NCBI RefSeq assembly: GCF_000327385.1
Contig: NW_008706746.1
Coordinates: forward strand, 3,731,107 to 3,795,106
Direction: 5' to 3'
DNA: 64,000 nt
Source of the DNA: Lottia gigantea
Lineage: Eukaryota; Mollusca; Gastropoda; Lottiidae
The first letter of the stretch is position 1; each line of letters opens with the position of its first letter. This document shows positions 1 through 12,200 of the stretch, one piece after another. A model generated the notes under the pieces. That model had not been told where the DNA came from and did not search any database. It worked only from the letters and a program-made list of their open reading frames with translations. The position numbers and the translations under genes are program-made.

Positions 1-11
1 AGAGTTCTAGT

Positions 12-475
12 AATCATGGTGATAATAATGCTACACTGGGAAAGAATAGAAGTTCCAGTGGTTCCGAATACTGGTAACTATAATGATAATGATTCTTCGG
101 ATTGTGAATTTCTTGTGTGTATACTGGTAACTATGGTGATGATAATGCTATAGGATACGATCAAACTTTGAGTAGTAATCATATAGGGATGATATTGCTT
201 CAGGAAACCCAAAGAATTCGAGACATTTGGATCCGTGCTCCTTGTAACGCGTTCGCCCCTACATTTTCGTCCTATTTCATGTTCGTCTTCGGTTCTTTTG
301 CTCTGATGCATGTTCGGGTTTGGAAGAGTTCGGGTAACCATGGTGATACGCTAAATACTTAAATACTTGTGTATCAAAATACAACAAAAAAACAAACATT
401 GTAATAAGAATGCTAAGGGAAACGGCCCCAATTTCAATGTGTCAGATCACTGGTAACCATGGTAATGATAATGAC
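12..475 (+). repeat. Degenerate dispersed short repeat (five copies)
   Basis: A motif of the form GGTAACYATGGTGATGATAA recurs imperfectly at about 16, 72, 126, 332 and 452, at irregular spacing. No long open frame follows it and the copies differ by several bases. It looks like an old minisatellite or repeat debris, not a coding repeat. Confidence 0.4.
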
Positions 476-2890
476 AACTCAAATAGTGGATCAAAATCCT
501 AAAAACATATAGATGTCATAAGACTCATTAGTAACCATTGAAACTACTCACAATGGCTTATTTCTATGATATCAAGTAATATGCTAGTAATAATGGCTTT
601 TAGTTTGCTATATAATGAGAAAACGGTAAATATTGTGATGATACTATCATGAAATAGATTTCACATTCTAAATGATTAGTTGCTTTAAGTAAAGCTTAAT
701 CCACCTACACCAGATAGCAGAAGTCATCAAAATATCAAATCAGTGGAATAGTATATTATATCATACCAGTGGCGGAGCCAGGTAGACGTCCCAGAGGGTT
801 GGTGCGTGTGTTGGGGGGAGGTGGGGGGGCGATATCTGAGGTTGCCCGAATTTTTAACCTAGTTATTAGAGTCATGACTTGCATTCGCGGCTGCGAGGGG
901 GGGGGGGGCGGTTGGACCCCCCTGAACCGCACACCTCCCATTTGGTTCGACCAATGTATCATACTTTTAACAGCACAATGTAAGTCAATGTAGTGGTTCG
1001 GCTAATCAAATGAGAAGCCTCTAAAGCCATGAACATACATAAAGATATGGTATAATAGGTTAGTCGACTCCACACATGCAGCCAGAATCAAGTCAACGAA
1101 AAACAAATTACACAAATGGATTTTTAATGAAATAAATTTGATTATTTTATTAACATTTGCCCTGCCATGCTCTGGATCGCTCGAATCACGACTATGCTAT
1201 TTAGTATTTTTTCTTCAGTGATAGTATTGTGTTGATAGTATCATGAAAGCTGAAGACTGTTATTTAAAGTCAGACTCTACAGATCCTTAGACTAGGTAGC
1301 ATTAATTGGAGAGAGATTTCTCCATCTTTATTACATCGTTCATGACACTGCTCATAAATGAATTAAAGTGTTTATCATGTTTGATATGTTGAGTCCGTGG
1401 CATTGAGCTGACTTTTGCTAAAAATAGAATAAGAGTAGTCCTTTGGTTAGTTGCTATATATATATTTCCAAGATTTGTTTTCTTTTGAAATCAAGTCCGC
1501 AAACCCATTGACCTAAAATCGCCAATTGTTTGGACTATTTTGTGATTTCGTCAAGTTTCGTGCCTGTTTTTTGTAGGTGAATTGTTATTATGTAATAAAA
1601 CATATGATATAACATAATATATTGTGAGCAAGTTTATTTTACGTACTTCAGAGCTTCTTAATTCTAGCAAGATCGACAAAATCAGTGACATATTATTGTA
1701 GTCATTGGTGGCCCATTGCTGACGCTTTGGACACGACATTTCCTTTCATTTCCTTACGCTTGTGGATGGATGCATCTAGTGCAAACCTGGAAACTGATCC
1801 CCATTTATCATTTCACAGATATACTGTTTTTATAAATTGTCATTAGTTTTATCGTTAGTGTACATATTTTATAAGATCGACTAAACAATACATGTATAAG
1901 TTAACATGGCGTAAAACAATGAAAAATGAAATGCGAGACAATCATTTGATCGATATTGGTTCTGTTCAGACACTATCAATAACATTTGGACGTGAAACAC
2001 ATACTAATATTACGTTTAAACAAATACTGATGGAAGGCAATTGTTCTCCCAAAGATAAGTTCACTATTGTCATAGTCTGACGAAAGGGGGAATATATCTG
2101 GGCATTAGCATACACTTTTTCGATTTCCAACTCTCGAGGGATCTTGAACTTACACAGCCTGTCCTGTAGCAAACATGGCCTAGATTTTATTGTCCCATCC
2201 GAACACCTAGACGCCTCTTAGTTATAATTTTGCAAAACTGTAAAGTTAAATAGAATAGATGTTAATAAATTCAGTTGTGTTATCTTCGGACTCTATACTA
2301 AGGAGTGCATCTATACAGGAGAAATCGAGTTGTGATAAGGGAACTCAAAGTTTAACGTCTTACTATATCAGTAATATATTATGTACCATTGGCAAGCATG
2401 ACGAAGGGTTTTCTTTCCCTTATAATCGCATTCGGTAAAACGAATATTACCTTTTACGTAAGGAAGTAGTCTGCAATTTTGCTGAATCGGAATAAGGTTT
2501 GCACATTAAAAACCATAATCTGGGCTAATGATTATATGTGTATCTTTACACACACATTAAACCAGACACAACAGCCTTGACCCCCGAATCATATCGTCTT
2601 GCAATTTTTATGTGTATGTTATATTATCTTTTATCTTTTAAGTTTATCGGAATATCCACTTCATCTTTGTCAATAACTTTATGACTAAAATGTAAAGTTA
2701 TACTGATTCGACACGGGGTCGATGACTTTTAGGCACTGTTGCAGTTTCGACCCTTTTCCATTCCCGTTGAGCTATCGATTTGAAACTTGGCAGAAGGGTA
2801 CTTATGTCCTGAATATTCACAGCAAATTTCAGACAGTTCCAACGCTTCCTTCCATCTTAAATTAATTTTCAAAGTGATGTACTGACGGAA
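476..2890. other. Intergenic DNA without recognisable gene
   Basis: Both strands were read for exons with splice borders and for known protein motifs; none was found. Open frames here are short and opposite-strand shadows of each other. The only distinctive part is the G-tract segment at about 766-930, listed separately. Confidence 0.5.
766..930. repeat. G-tract-rich repeat fragment
   Basis: It opens with a GTGGCGGAGCCAGG-type sequence, which resembles ends of small hAT-like or other non-autonomous elements, and contains three long G runs including a 13-14 base tract followed by a C run. G+C content is far above the surroundings. Terminal repeats and target duplications could not be defined, so the family is unassigned. 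Confidence 0.3.
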
Positions 2891-2898
2891 ATTTATCG

Positions 2899-2993
2899 AT
2901 ATCAATACGAAACGTGACAATATGACTTAGTAATGTGCCTTGATTACTTGTTTACACATTACTAAGTCATATTGCCACGTTTCGTATCGATAT
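2899..2993. repeat. Near-perfect inverted repeat (39-bp arms)
   Basis: The arms at 2899-2937 and 2955-2993 are reverse complements with two mismatches and a 17-base spacer, so the DNA or RNA could form a hairpin. The right arm is also the start of the tandem repeat at 2954-3301. Confidence 0.75.
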
Positions 2994-3301
2994 CGCTTTT
3001 GGGGATGATTGGGGTGCGATGCAATTGGGGCATAGTGGCATAACTTTGGCGATTGATTTAACATAGTATGGGGTGTCTGATTGTTCTGCAAATTGCTGTG
3101 AGTAATCAAGACACATTACTAAGTCATATTGCCACGTTTCGTGTCGATATCGCGATCGGAGGTGATCGGGGTGCGATACAGCAACAGGGGCATAGTGGCA
3201 TGACTTTTGCGATTGATTTAGCATAGTATGGAGTGTCTAATAGATCTGAAAATTGCTGCGAGTAATCAACACACATTACTAAGTCATATTGCCATGTTTC
3301 G
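2954..3301 (+). repeat. Tandem repeat, ~157-160-bp unit, two full copies plus a partial third
   Basis: The landmark ACACATTACTAAGTCATATT begins at 2954, 3111 and 3271, giving periods of 157 and 160 bases; the whole unit is similar between the first two copies. The overlapping minus-strand open frames repeat the same peptide because of this duplication and are not genes. An inverted copy of the unit start lies just upstream. Confidence 0.8.
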
Positions 3302-4027
3302 TTGTGCTTGTACTCAAGTATTCTGGTAATATCAAGTTGGCGAGGTAGACGTGAAGGGTGAAGGTTTAACAATTATCCAAGGAATAGTAGCTTCTGAGTC
3401 TCAATATAGGCTTCCATGGAGAACCATTAAAGTAGACCAAGGCATTTATCTGATTAACATCCAGTTCTAGATTACGCTTGCATATAAACCTCTGTGCTCT
3501 CTCAAGAGATATTGGCTTTTCTACCGAAAAATTGAACCATAGCTGACATCGAGAGCGATTTCGGTAATATACATGTTTTAATTAGCTTACAGGTTGTTAA
3601 AGGATTTAACTCTTGCGAAAGTTGAAGTATGGTTGAAAATGACCTGAGGGGTCTACAAGAAGCCGCTGTTCTTTCAGATGAGTCACAGGATGTGTTAAGT
3701 AAAGCATGCTTTCTTGATTCATGTGCGGTAAGACATTGTCAAATAGTGAAACATTCGGAACTATGTTGTTGGATCGTCTTTTATGACAAAATGGAGAACC
3801 ACACTTTTGACTGCCGAGAAGAAGAATCGCCATTTGTGCCGTATACTTGACACTGGTTAATTAGATCTTGTAAACCAGATATACTGTAGCTCGGTACGGC
3901 AATGTCGTTTGACAATATCGTCAGCTTGGGTTGGACAGATGCCGTTCAGACCAAGTACTAACTTGACAAATACCTCTTTCTAGTAAGAAGTTTCGTGAAT
4001 AGGATCCACCTAATCGGATGCAGCTTG
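3302..4027. other. Intergenic DNA, probably decayed LINE 3' part
   Basis: The stretch lies downstream, on the minus strand, of the reverse-transcriptase remnant at 4028-4171 and carries open frames on both strands at 3606-3850. I recognise no domain in them. It may be the decayed remainder of the same LINE, but this rests on position only. Confidence 0.3.
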
Positions 4028-4171
4028 TCATCGAATTAACAATGTTCCAATCTGGTTCAGCTTAAGTAGCAGTCCATCGTGCCAGACAGTGTCGAAAGCC
4101 TTGGTGATATCGAGAACAGCGACGTGTAGATCGCTAGAGCGTTCTAAGAAGTGACTGATAGACTCTTGGAC
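4028..4171 (-). mobile_element. LINE reverse-transcriptase remnant
   Basis: The minus strand encodes a 47-codon open stretch with the palm motif A of non-LTR retrotransposon reverse transcriptases: LDITKAFDTVWHDGLLLKL, preceded by a plausible finger segment and followed by a stop at 4028-4030. The D-x-x-K-A-F-D-x-V-W-H pattern is typical of Jockey/CR1-like LINEs. Motif C (YADD) was not found at the expected distance, and there is no intact endonuclease or poly-A end, so this is a decayed fragment. The exact clade cannot be set by eye. Confidence 0.7.
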
Positions 4172-5020
4172 TACAATATACATAAATTACCACTACACAA
4201 TTAGATTTAATTTGTATCTTTACAATCGATTGCTAAAACTGTTAATGAGATGGAAAGTCATTCTGCAAGTTTTAAAACTAGATTCCCACAAGGACTCAGC
4301 TCTAAATACTAATTGCCAAAAATTTTCTGTTTTTAACGTGAATAACGTCATAGAATGAAACATTTCATAAAAAAATATAATCTTTCAAAAGTCAGTCACT
4401 GTTTTAAGCTGGAAGTACTGTAAAAAATTGTTTTATCATCAGCAGATCAACAGTTTCAGATAGTGATATTGCACTATAACCATGAGCTAAACATCATCAT
4501 TTCAAACAGGGCCCATTTTAACATATTCACATTGATATTGGCATATAGTTTTCATAATAAGCCAGTGAACTTCATAATCGTGGTCCAATTTAATATTTAC
4601 TTTGAAATACTATCTGCCCATTCAAATTATTTCAAACTTAGCGCAGTATTAAATAAGGTTTTGAAAGACGTTCGAGGTAAGTTGTATTTTTATATAAGCA
4701 TCAATAGCATAGAAGCTTACTATAGCACAAAATATGACAATTATTACCGAATACTTATTTTTAAAGAAATGGCATATTTAAAGTAAGATCCACAACGTAA
4801 AAAGATGTCTTCACATTTTCAAAAACCAATGTTACATCTAATTTCCCTCTAAATTAAGTTTTTAAATTTTATTCAAGCCGTTCAGAATATAACAAACTGT
4901 TAGAAGGTTTGTTCAAATAATCTTTATGGTGCCCCTTTAAAAATAAGATAGTAAAGGACCTGTTAATGTCGATATCTGTTATGGTAATTGTGACCTTTAT
5001 CACGTTATCTTTTGTTTCAG
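4172..5020. other. Intergenic/upstream DNA of the 15-PGDH-like gene
   Basis: No supported gene. A 107-codon open frame at 4463-4786 begins at TTG, is A+T-driven and resembles no family. At 5011-5020 a pyrimidine-rich TTTGTTTCAG looks like a splice acceptor just upstream of the coding start, so a non-coding first exon may lie within or beyond this stretch. Confidence 0.4.
5011..5020 (+). promoter_or_regulatory. Candidate 5'UTR splice acceptor of the 15-PGDH-like gene
   Basis: TTTGTTTCAG followed by a short untranslated stretch and then ATG at 5077. If used, the coding start lies in the second exon. No matching donor was identified. Confidence 0.35.
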
Positions 5021-5076
5021 TTACAAAACATCAGCGTATTTCCACTGTTATATATATTTTATCTTGAACATTCAAA

Positions 5077-8000
5077 ATGAAATTAGCAAACGCTTTTGCA
5101 TTTTTAACTGGTGGTGCTATGGGAGTTGGTGAAGGGATTGCTGAGGCTTTACTGAAAAATGGAGCCAAGGTGAGAATTTGTAGATTCATGAAAAGACAAA
5201 ATCAGAGATAAAGGTCGTATGTAGGGCGATTAGGAGTAAAGACATCGTATGCAATACATTTCACGCAATTTCGAGTACCTTTGTGTAAACTTTAATGTTT
5301 TCAGTACGCAATGTGTGTGTGTTAAAAAGACAAACTATGATAGCGAATGCACTATATTTTCTGTACCATGTTTAATTAGTCAGATCGTATTTCTGAGGGA
5401 GACGCTCACTATGTTTTTATTGAATTAGATGACCTCTTCAGTAATTATTTAGTTTGTGGAGCTGACAACAAGTAACAATTCATGACTTAGGCTGACGATT
5501 GGTAGTCTTGTAAGATTGATAGTCTTGGATGTTAAAATTTTACTAAATCTGGGACAGTCAGGTGGTAGAAGGACAACTGTGCCCCCCCCCCCTCCCCCCT
5601 TCCCCCTACCCAAGACATGTATAAGTGAATAATACCTATCAAAGGTAAATTTGCTATGTTATTATTGGTAGGTATGTATAGGTGATGTTAATAAAGAACA
5701 AGGGAAGAAAGTAGAGTCCAGGCTTCAAACAACCTATGGTCAGGATAAAGTAAAATTTATTTATTGTGATGTTACGAAAGAAGACGTCTTTATAGGTATA
5801 GCTATTGAATAATAACTATTGTATATGGTATGTTTTAAACAAAAGGCACATATTCGAGCAGAAAATGCTACACATCCACGTTATGATGCACCGGGAAATG
5901 TCGTACTGAAATCTACTCAAAACTGAGAAATCTTCAAGAACAGCTGCAGGTGTAATAATGATTAATGACACTATTGCTGTAACGATTTTTATTCTTAAAC
6001 CTTGAAATACTGCTGGTCAGATCTCTTTCGGAATTAGGTTCAAAATTTATTTTCAGGGGCATTTAAAGAAGCTGTTGAGACATTTGGCCCTATAGATATT
6101 ATGATTAACAACGCAGGAATGATACACGAGAAGAAATGGCAATATATGATGGACGTTAATGTGGTAAATATTCCAAGACAGTCATAAATTCCCTCCATTT
6201 TAATCCCTGCTCGTGGGATTTGGTTCAAACATTCATGTATGGTGAGTTAGAGAATTGAAGAAAAAATAACCTAACCCTGATGCAAGACCTTAACGTTCGA
6301 TGATTCTCATAACCTGTATTATTTCTTCTTTCTAAAGGGAGGTGTAGTGGTTGGAACAAATCTTGCGGTAGAACATATGAGGAAAGATAAGGGTGGTAAA
6401 GGTGGAGTAATCATCAACACTGCTTCGTTTGCTGGTGAGAACATGTAGTATTTTCAAAAATGGGACCAAAATTGATTATTCATTCTTCTGACACAATAAG
6501 TTATTTAATCCAGAAATTATTCATCACTCAGCAAATTATAATTTGGTATAAACTTTTAATTTAGATGGCTTCAACTCCCATGATTTATACACACATCTTT
6601 GACAATCGTTTCTGGCGTCAATTAAGAAAATATCTAAGCTCTTAAAGTCATTGAAAAGGAAAATCTTTAAAAATTAATTTTTTGCAAATTAATTTTGCAG
6701 GTCTTGATGCTCGTTTTGTGTTCCCGATCTATGCTTCCTCGAAAGCGGCAGTGGTGCATTTTACTTCCAGTTGGGCGGTAAGTAGTATCCAGCATTCATG
6801 CAACTTTTTAGTTCTCAGAGATCCGAACCAACAGTAGCCTGTGCAGTAGTATTGTTACAGTGTGTGATGTTTTGTGAAGATAAGGAGAGCAACCAAAAGT
6901 CCCGTAGAACCCAATATGCATGCTCTTCCCTCTTAGTCTGAGCCGATGTCAGCATCTTGGTGTGTTGTTACACAAATGATTACTTAGGAGATTGCCCTTG
7001 TAATTGCTATTTGCATAGTTATGTTTGTTATGTTGAAGAAGACTGATGTTTGTTTATCTTAAATTTTGTTTTTATCCAATAATGATGTATTGATTGGGTA
7101 TTCTACATGATGTTATTGTTAACAAATTAACTGCTTAATGTATTTTAAAATTAAAAAGAAAAATACACGCAATTATAGTTTACTCATGCTGTCCATTGGT
7201 CCTTCCCTTCCCTTTCACACCAGGATAAGATAAAAAGATAATACCATAATAACGGCAGTTATGTACGCTATGTTTTTTAAATGTAACCTTTAACCCCGGA
7301 AAACCTAATACGACGCCTGATTAGATATCACATGTTTGTTTTTGCTCCAGTATCTGCGCTCATTGGGGGTTTAGGTATGTTCTGGTGCGTGTTTTGTATC
7401 AGTGCGATGATGCGCCCTAAACGCAGTGGAATTTCGTCTGCCGCAAGTGCGTTTTGACTTTTAGGAAACGTGTAGAAGCTGCAGGAGTCCAGACCTGGAC
7501 GGCATACGGAAACTGTGTATTCACAATATGAATACCTAATAAATAAATAATTTGAATAACGTGGTTATTTCATCCAGATTAGTGTATTGATTACGATTTC
7601 ATATCGTTAATAAAATACTCTAACATTATTTTAATATATTGATTGTAATATTGGATTAACATTCAATTTTTTCTCGTTATGTACGCCATTCTTCATTTAA
7701 TGACATGCATATGTTTGGTGCCATTTATTTATTGATATCTCTGATTTCAGGCCAATCCATATTTAAAAGATATGGGTATTCGGTTTGCTTCAGTTAATCC
7801 TACTGCTGTTGATACAGCATTCCAGAAATTTAACGATGAACAAGTCTTATATCCTGATGATTTTAGAGAAATGCTGAAAACTTTATCCTTGTTGCCGTAA
7901 GTTCTTGCTTTGGTTAAAAATGCTACATATCGCTCAATAATTATCTCGACCTTCTTCTTGAGATATGTGATGATAGTGGAAGGGAAGTAACTCATCGTGT

Positions 8001-8788
8001 AAAATATGTCAGTGGACATGAGTAAAAAAAATCATGTATGGACTCACTCCACTAATTCATTTGCCATCTCTTCCCATGTTAAAACACGAAATTCAACCTT
8101 CTACAACTTTTTCCAGAAATCTCGTTGAAAGCTTTCCAATATGTCGAATGAAAGCCTGACCAATTCTCAATGTCTCCTAAGAAATTCAATATATGATGAC
8201 CATGAAAATTTTGAGCTACTAAAATTGAAAGTAGACTACTACCGGTTATACTCATCCGCTAGAGTTTGGCACTTCACAAAACGACTATTTTTACAATTAG
8301 CCTTCCGCCTTTAGATCTCTTATCATCTTACCTAATCTTAAAGATAATGCAATTTCAGACATCAAATTCCAAATCTAGACCAAAAATTACCCAAAAATAG
8401 GCATGCAAAAACCCCAAAAGGGAGAGAGAAAGAAGATTTCTAAAAATAGCCCGGAAATGTTTTAGAGGAGTGAGTCCGTATCATAATACAGACTAAAACA
8501 CACTTTTAGGTAGGCTTTTATTGTTCTCGACTTGCGAAACGAAAGTATATGACTACGTTCAGCATGAACAATAAACCGAATTTGCTGACTTATAGTTCTG
8601 ATGAAAAGATTGGAATCAGAGTCGTATCGATATGATGACTAAGCATTATTATTATATTTTACAGGGTGGAAAGGTGTGTAGAGGGATTTATGAAAGTTAT
8701 AGAAGATGATAACAGCAATGGTACAGTTCTAGTTGTATCGTTAAAGCATGGTATATGTCCTATGAAGCTGGATCTGGTCAAGGCATAA
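5077..8788 (+). CDS. HPGD: 15-hydroxyprostaglandin dehydrogenase-like SDR, seven coding exons
   Basis: Coding exons by GT-AG borders and frame continuity are 5077-5169, 5672-5795, 6057-6163, 6338-6434, 6701-6777, 7751-7896 and 8665-8788, with intron phases 0,1,0,1,0,2. The product is 255 residues against 266 in human HPGD. It is a classical short-chain dehydrogenase: TGGAMGVG nucleotide loop near residues 12-19, Asp36 expected to select NAD over NADP, NNAG at 90-93, and the catalytic set Ser138, Tyr151 and Lys155 (YASSK). These are the same residue numbers as in human 15-PGDH, which oxidises the 15-hydroxyl of prostaglandins in the cytosol. The proline-glycine turn after the active site reads NPT in place of the common CPG. 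There is no signal peptide. The start is the first ATG before the Rossmann fold. The NAD-dependent SDR fold is certain; the prostaglandin substrate is inferred, since invertebrates have many HPGD-like paralogues. Confidence 0.88.
8039..8478. mobile_element. TA-flanked MITE inside last intron of the 15-PGDH-like gene
   Basis: Ends carry an inverted repeat: GGACTCACTCC at 8040-8050 and its complement at 8467-8477, matching one base further with a mismatch. TA dinucleotides flank both ends (8037-8038, 8479-8480), as expected of Tc1/mariner-type target duplication. The 440-bp body has no coding capacity. Its interior (about 8113-8445) is related to sequence at 17635-17901, so this is a dispersed family. 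Confidence 0.7.
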
Positions 8789-8814
8789 AAAGTATTTGTT
8801 AGCTTTTATATTGA

Positions 8815-8820
8815 AATAAA
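8815..8820 (+). terminator. Poly(A) signal of the 15-PGDH-like gene
   Basis: AATAAA 27 bases after the stop codon; a short 3'UTR. Confidence 0.6.
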
Positions 8821-9189
8821 TTTTTAACACGTGTGAATTTTGTTACGGAGACTCCACACACTACGGAGGTTTTTGTTTGTTTATTTATAAAACATGGGGA
8901 TAATGATTCTAGGGCAATGTCACTGATGAAACGTAATAAGAACTCACTAAGGAATTATTTCAATCTAAAGGGAGACAACTTAAACATTAAAACATTTGGA
9001 GCATTGTGCTTGGTGAAGGCTAAAAAAATTCGACATCTTAGGCGTCCTTCATAAGCGCTAAACCTTATTACACAGTTGCGTCTATTTAACCCGCTACCGA
9101 CTAAACTATCCAAGAGCTTATAATTATAAAGCCAGTGTTAAACGGAAGCAGTGAGTAGGCTTTCTACATTTGCTACCATGGCAATAGGA
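8821..9189. other. Intergenic spacer between convergent genes
   Basis: This is the space between the poly(A) signals of the SDR gene and the EGF-TIR gene. A 73-codon open frame at 8833-9054 has no recognisable domain and lies where transcript 3' ends are expected; I do not call it a gene. Confidence 0.5.
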
Positions 9190-9195
9190 TTTATT
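9190..9195 (-). terminator. Poly(A) signal of the EGF-TIR receptor gene
   Basis: AATAAA on the minus strand, about 28 bases past the stop codon at 9223-9225. Confidence 0.6.
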
Positions 9196-9222
9196 GGTGT
9201 AATCTGTAAAGAAATATAAATA

Positions 9223-12200
9223 TCACATTAATACTGTCATAGAATTAGTGTCTCTGCTGTTTCGAAATTCATTTAAAATGCTTTCATCATCTATAGACAG
9301 TCTCACAAAATCATTGTCGTCAGTATTACTAGGTCGAATATCCCTCGAAAAACGTCTTAATTTCACATTTTCAGGCTTAGATTTTCCCTTTGTCTTACAC
9401 AAATTTCTCTCTTGTCTTTTCTTCGGTAACGACAATTCTAACCTTTTCCAGAATTTGTTTACGTCAGCCTCCTTCTTTTCTCCAGGCCACGTTAGATATG
9501 TGATTGACTTCACAATTGATCTCAGAGCGTTGTCCATATAGTTCATCTGGTTTGACACATCTTCTAAGATAATTGGAATTATTCGCTGTTTTCTGTTCAA
9601 CATTTCATGCTGTGCTCGTTGATATTCAAATCTACAGAATTCACTCTGTATATAATCTGGTGTCAATATTAAAATGGTACGACGACTGTTTTCTACTGCC
9701 CATATGATATTATTGGATATGTCTGAAATGATACAAGGAAGTACAGCTATTATAACAAGTAAAGTATTAGAACACTGGGTTAGTAAAGTAGCTTTAACAA
9801 GATCATTCAGCATCGAAATTTCATAACATATAATTCATCTTATTGTTGGATTTCAAGTTTCAAACGCGCTATAGATAAATCTATTGGACGAAATTGTTAA
9901 AATTGATAAATGATCAACTATAAGATATATCAAAGACTCTTACTTTCACCAGGTATAAAATCACGGAAATGAAGACAAAGTTTAAAATTATTTTCCGTTT
10001 CCAGGCGAGGAAATAACTGACGTAATACAAAATCTTCATCTTTTGCAGTTGATTTATACGAGATAAAGGCATCAAACATTTTGTCATCTGTAAATAGAAA
10101 ACAATCATTGTTAGTGTTAACCACGACAATAAAAACGGAACAAGATTTTAAAATGCAAACGAATGCATAATGATACAGACCTGATGTATATCAACCCAGT
10201 CCGTCCTTTCAGTACATGAAGCTAGGTGGCGAACTATTATACACTTTCAAATTTCTTAAAAATCAAAAAATAATTCTGCACTTTAATGTCAAATATATAG
10301 ACTGTTGGACACACATAAAAACACGGGCGGTGTATACGTAATTTATTACCTATACTAAATTATCTAAATGTCTTAATTCTTAATTGTAATTTTATGATTT
10401 GTTCCTTTCATCAAATCTTTAAATAATAAAAAAATAACAAGTGATGCATTCGTGACATACAATGTGTTGATAAACATAAATAACAGAGTAATAAATACCA
10501 TCATCTTCATAAGGTTGAAACATGTACATAATTTTCATAATGAATATTTCACGTCTTTTCCACATACAGTATGGTATAACAACTACTAATATTAATAATA
10601 TTACTAAAAGTACTATACAAGAACCTATTAAATACCAATACCATACAGGATCGTTTTGATCTCCTGTAAAGGAAACAAATGAAATCAATGAAGTGAGGTA
10701 TTACGTTCGATTTTCTGGACAGAAATTAGTTGAAACAAAAACATTGATGATAATATTATAACATTCTAACAATCCAAGAATAGCGTGGCACTCATTTAAC
10801 CACGAACCAAAATTTGGATCTGTATTGCATCCGCAGTGCGAGCTTCTCATATCACGACTATGATAGCAAAATTTGATACATGTATTTGACTTTTTAACAA
10901 AACAACATTAAATCTCCCGGTTAAGAGTTTTCTTTATCAATTTTTTCTTCAAAATACTGCAATGAAATCAAGCAACTACAATTTTGTATACTTTTATTAC
11001 GCCATTTTTATACAACTATGAAGCAACTTTACCTCTAAATTCATCAGGGTCTGGTCGTAATTTTGTACAATTCAGACCAGTATGTGTCCAATTACAGCTG
11101 CAAAAAGCTGAACCATTGCTGTGTAGCTCGCAGATTTCGTTCATATCACAGGTTATAGGGCATTTCTTTTCGCAGAATAGCCCCATGTATCCGAACTCAC
11201 AAATACAGCTTGGCTTAGTATCTATTTTGTTACAAATACCATTAAGGCATGTAAAGCCAGGCTTACATTGCTTCAAGTTTGATAACTCATTCTCTTGTGA
11301 TTTTGGAGGTAATGTGTGATTAGTTGAAGATATAGTTGTAGGGATCGTCGTAGTTTCTGTAAGTAGTAATAATTTAACTTGACAGACAATGTTGAAAACG
11401 TTACAGGCGCATAGATCATGCAGTCACATTTTTTATCAAGTCATTATATCTACCCAAAATGATAAGGAAATAAATTTGGTAAGTTTGCTAGCTGTCTATT
11501 CGATAGAATATCAACTAAAGTATACTATACTGGTTATGGGGATTCTCCACGTAAGAGAACCAGGTAGAGGTGTGGCAGCAAGTGCATAATACATAAATAC
11601 TTAGTATATATTACCTGGGATGGTGGTCTCAAAAATATCACAATGATCCCCCGTGTACCCTGGTTTACAGTTACAAAATACACCACCATCACTATAACTG
11701 TTACAATGCCCATTGTCACCACAGGTCAAATTACATTTCCACTCACAGAAGGGACCCACCCACCCTTCATCACAGATACAGATCAATCTTCCCTCTGGAC
11801 ATTGGCCATGCTGGCAGATGAACCCTGGGAAACATTCTGTTCTCTGAGGACTGTTAGTTGATGCTGCTGGTGATGACAATGATGTCGTTGCTGGTGGAAG
11901 GGTTGAGGATGTTGATGTAGTTATCGGATTAGTTGTTGATGGTAATGATACTGTTATTGAGGATTCTGGTACCAATGTTATAGGTGAAGTACTAGTAGAT
12001 GACCGCAATAAAATTTGTGTAGTACTGGTCGATGGGTATGATCCTAGTGATTGTTGACCCTGATCAGTTGTAGATAATGCGTTTGTGGTTGGCATGTTGA
12101 GTGGTTGCATGGTAGTTGACAAGTTTTGAGGTAATGACGTTGACAAAGACGTTATATTGGTAATTTGGGTAGTCGACTCACTGACTACTCGAAAGAAAAA

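Noticed and set aside
2967-3372. Repeated short peptides as a repeat-protein gene
   Set aside because: The peptide repetition only reflects the 157-160-bp tandem DNA repeat; frames are interrupted between units.
4463-4786. 107-codon frame upstream of the 15-PGDH-like gene
   Set aside because: Begins at TTG, composition is that of A+T-rich DNA, no domain, no splice context.
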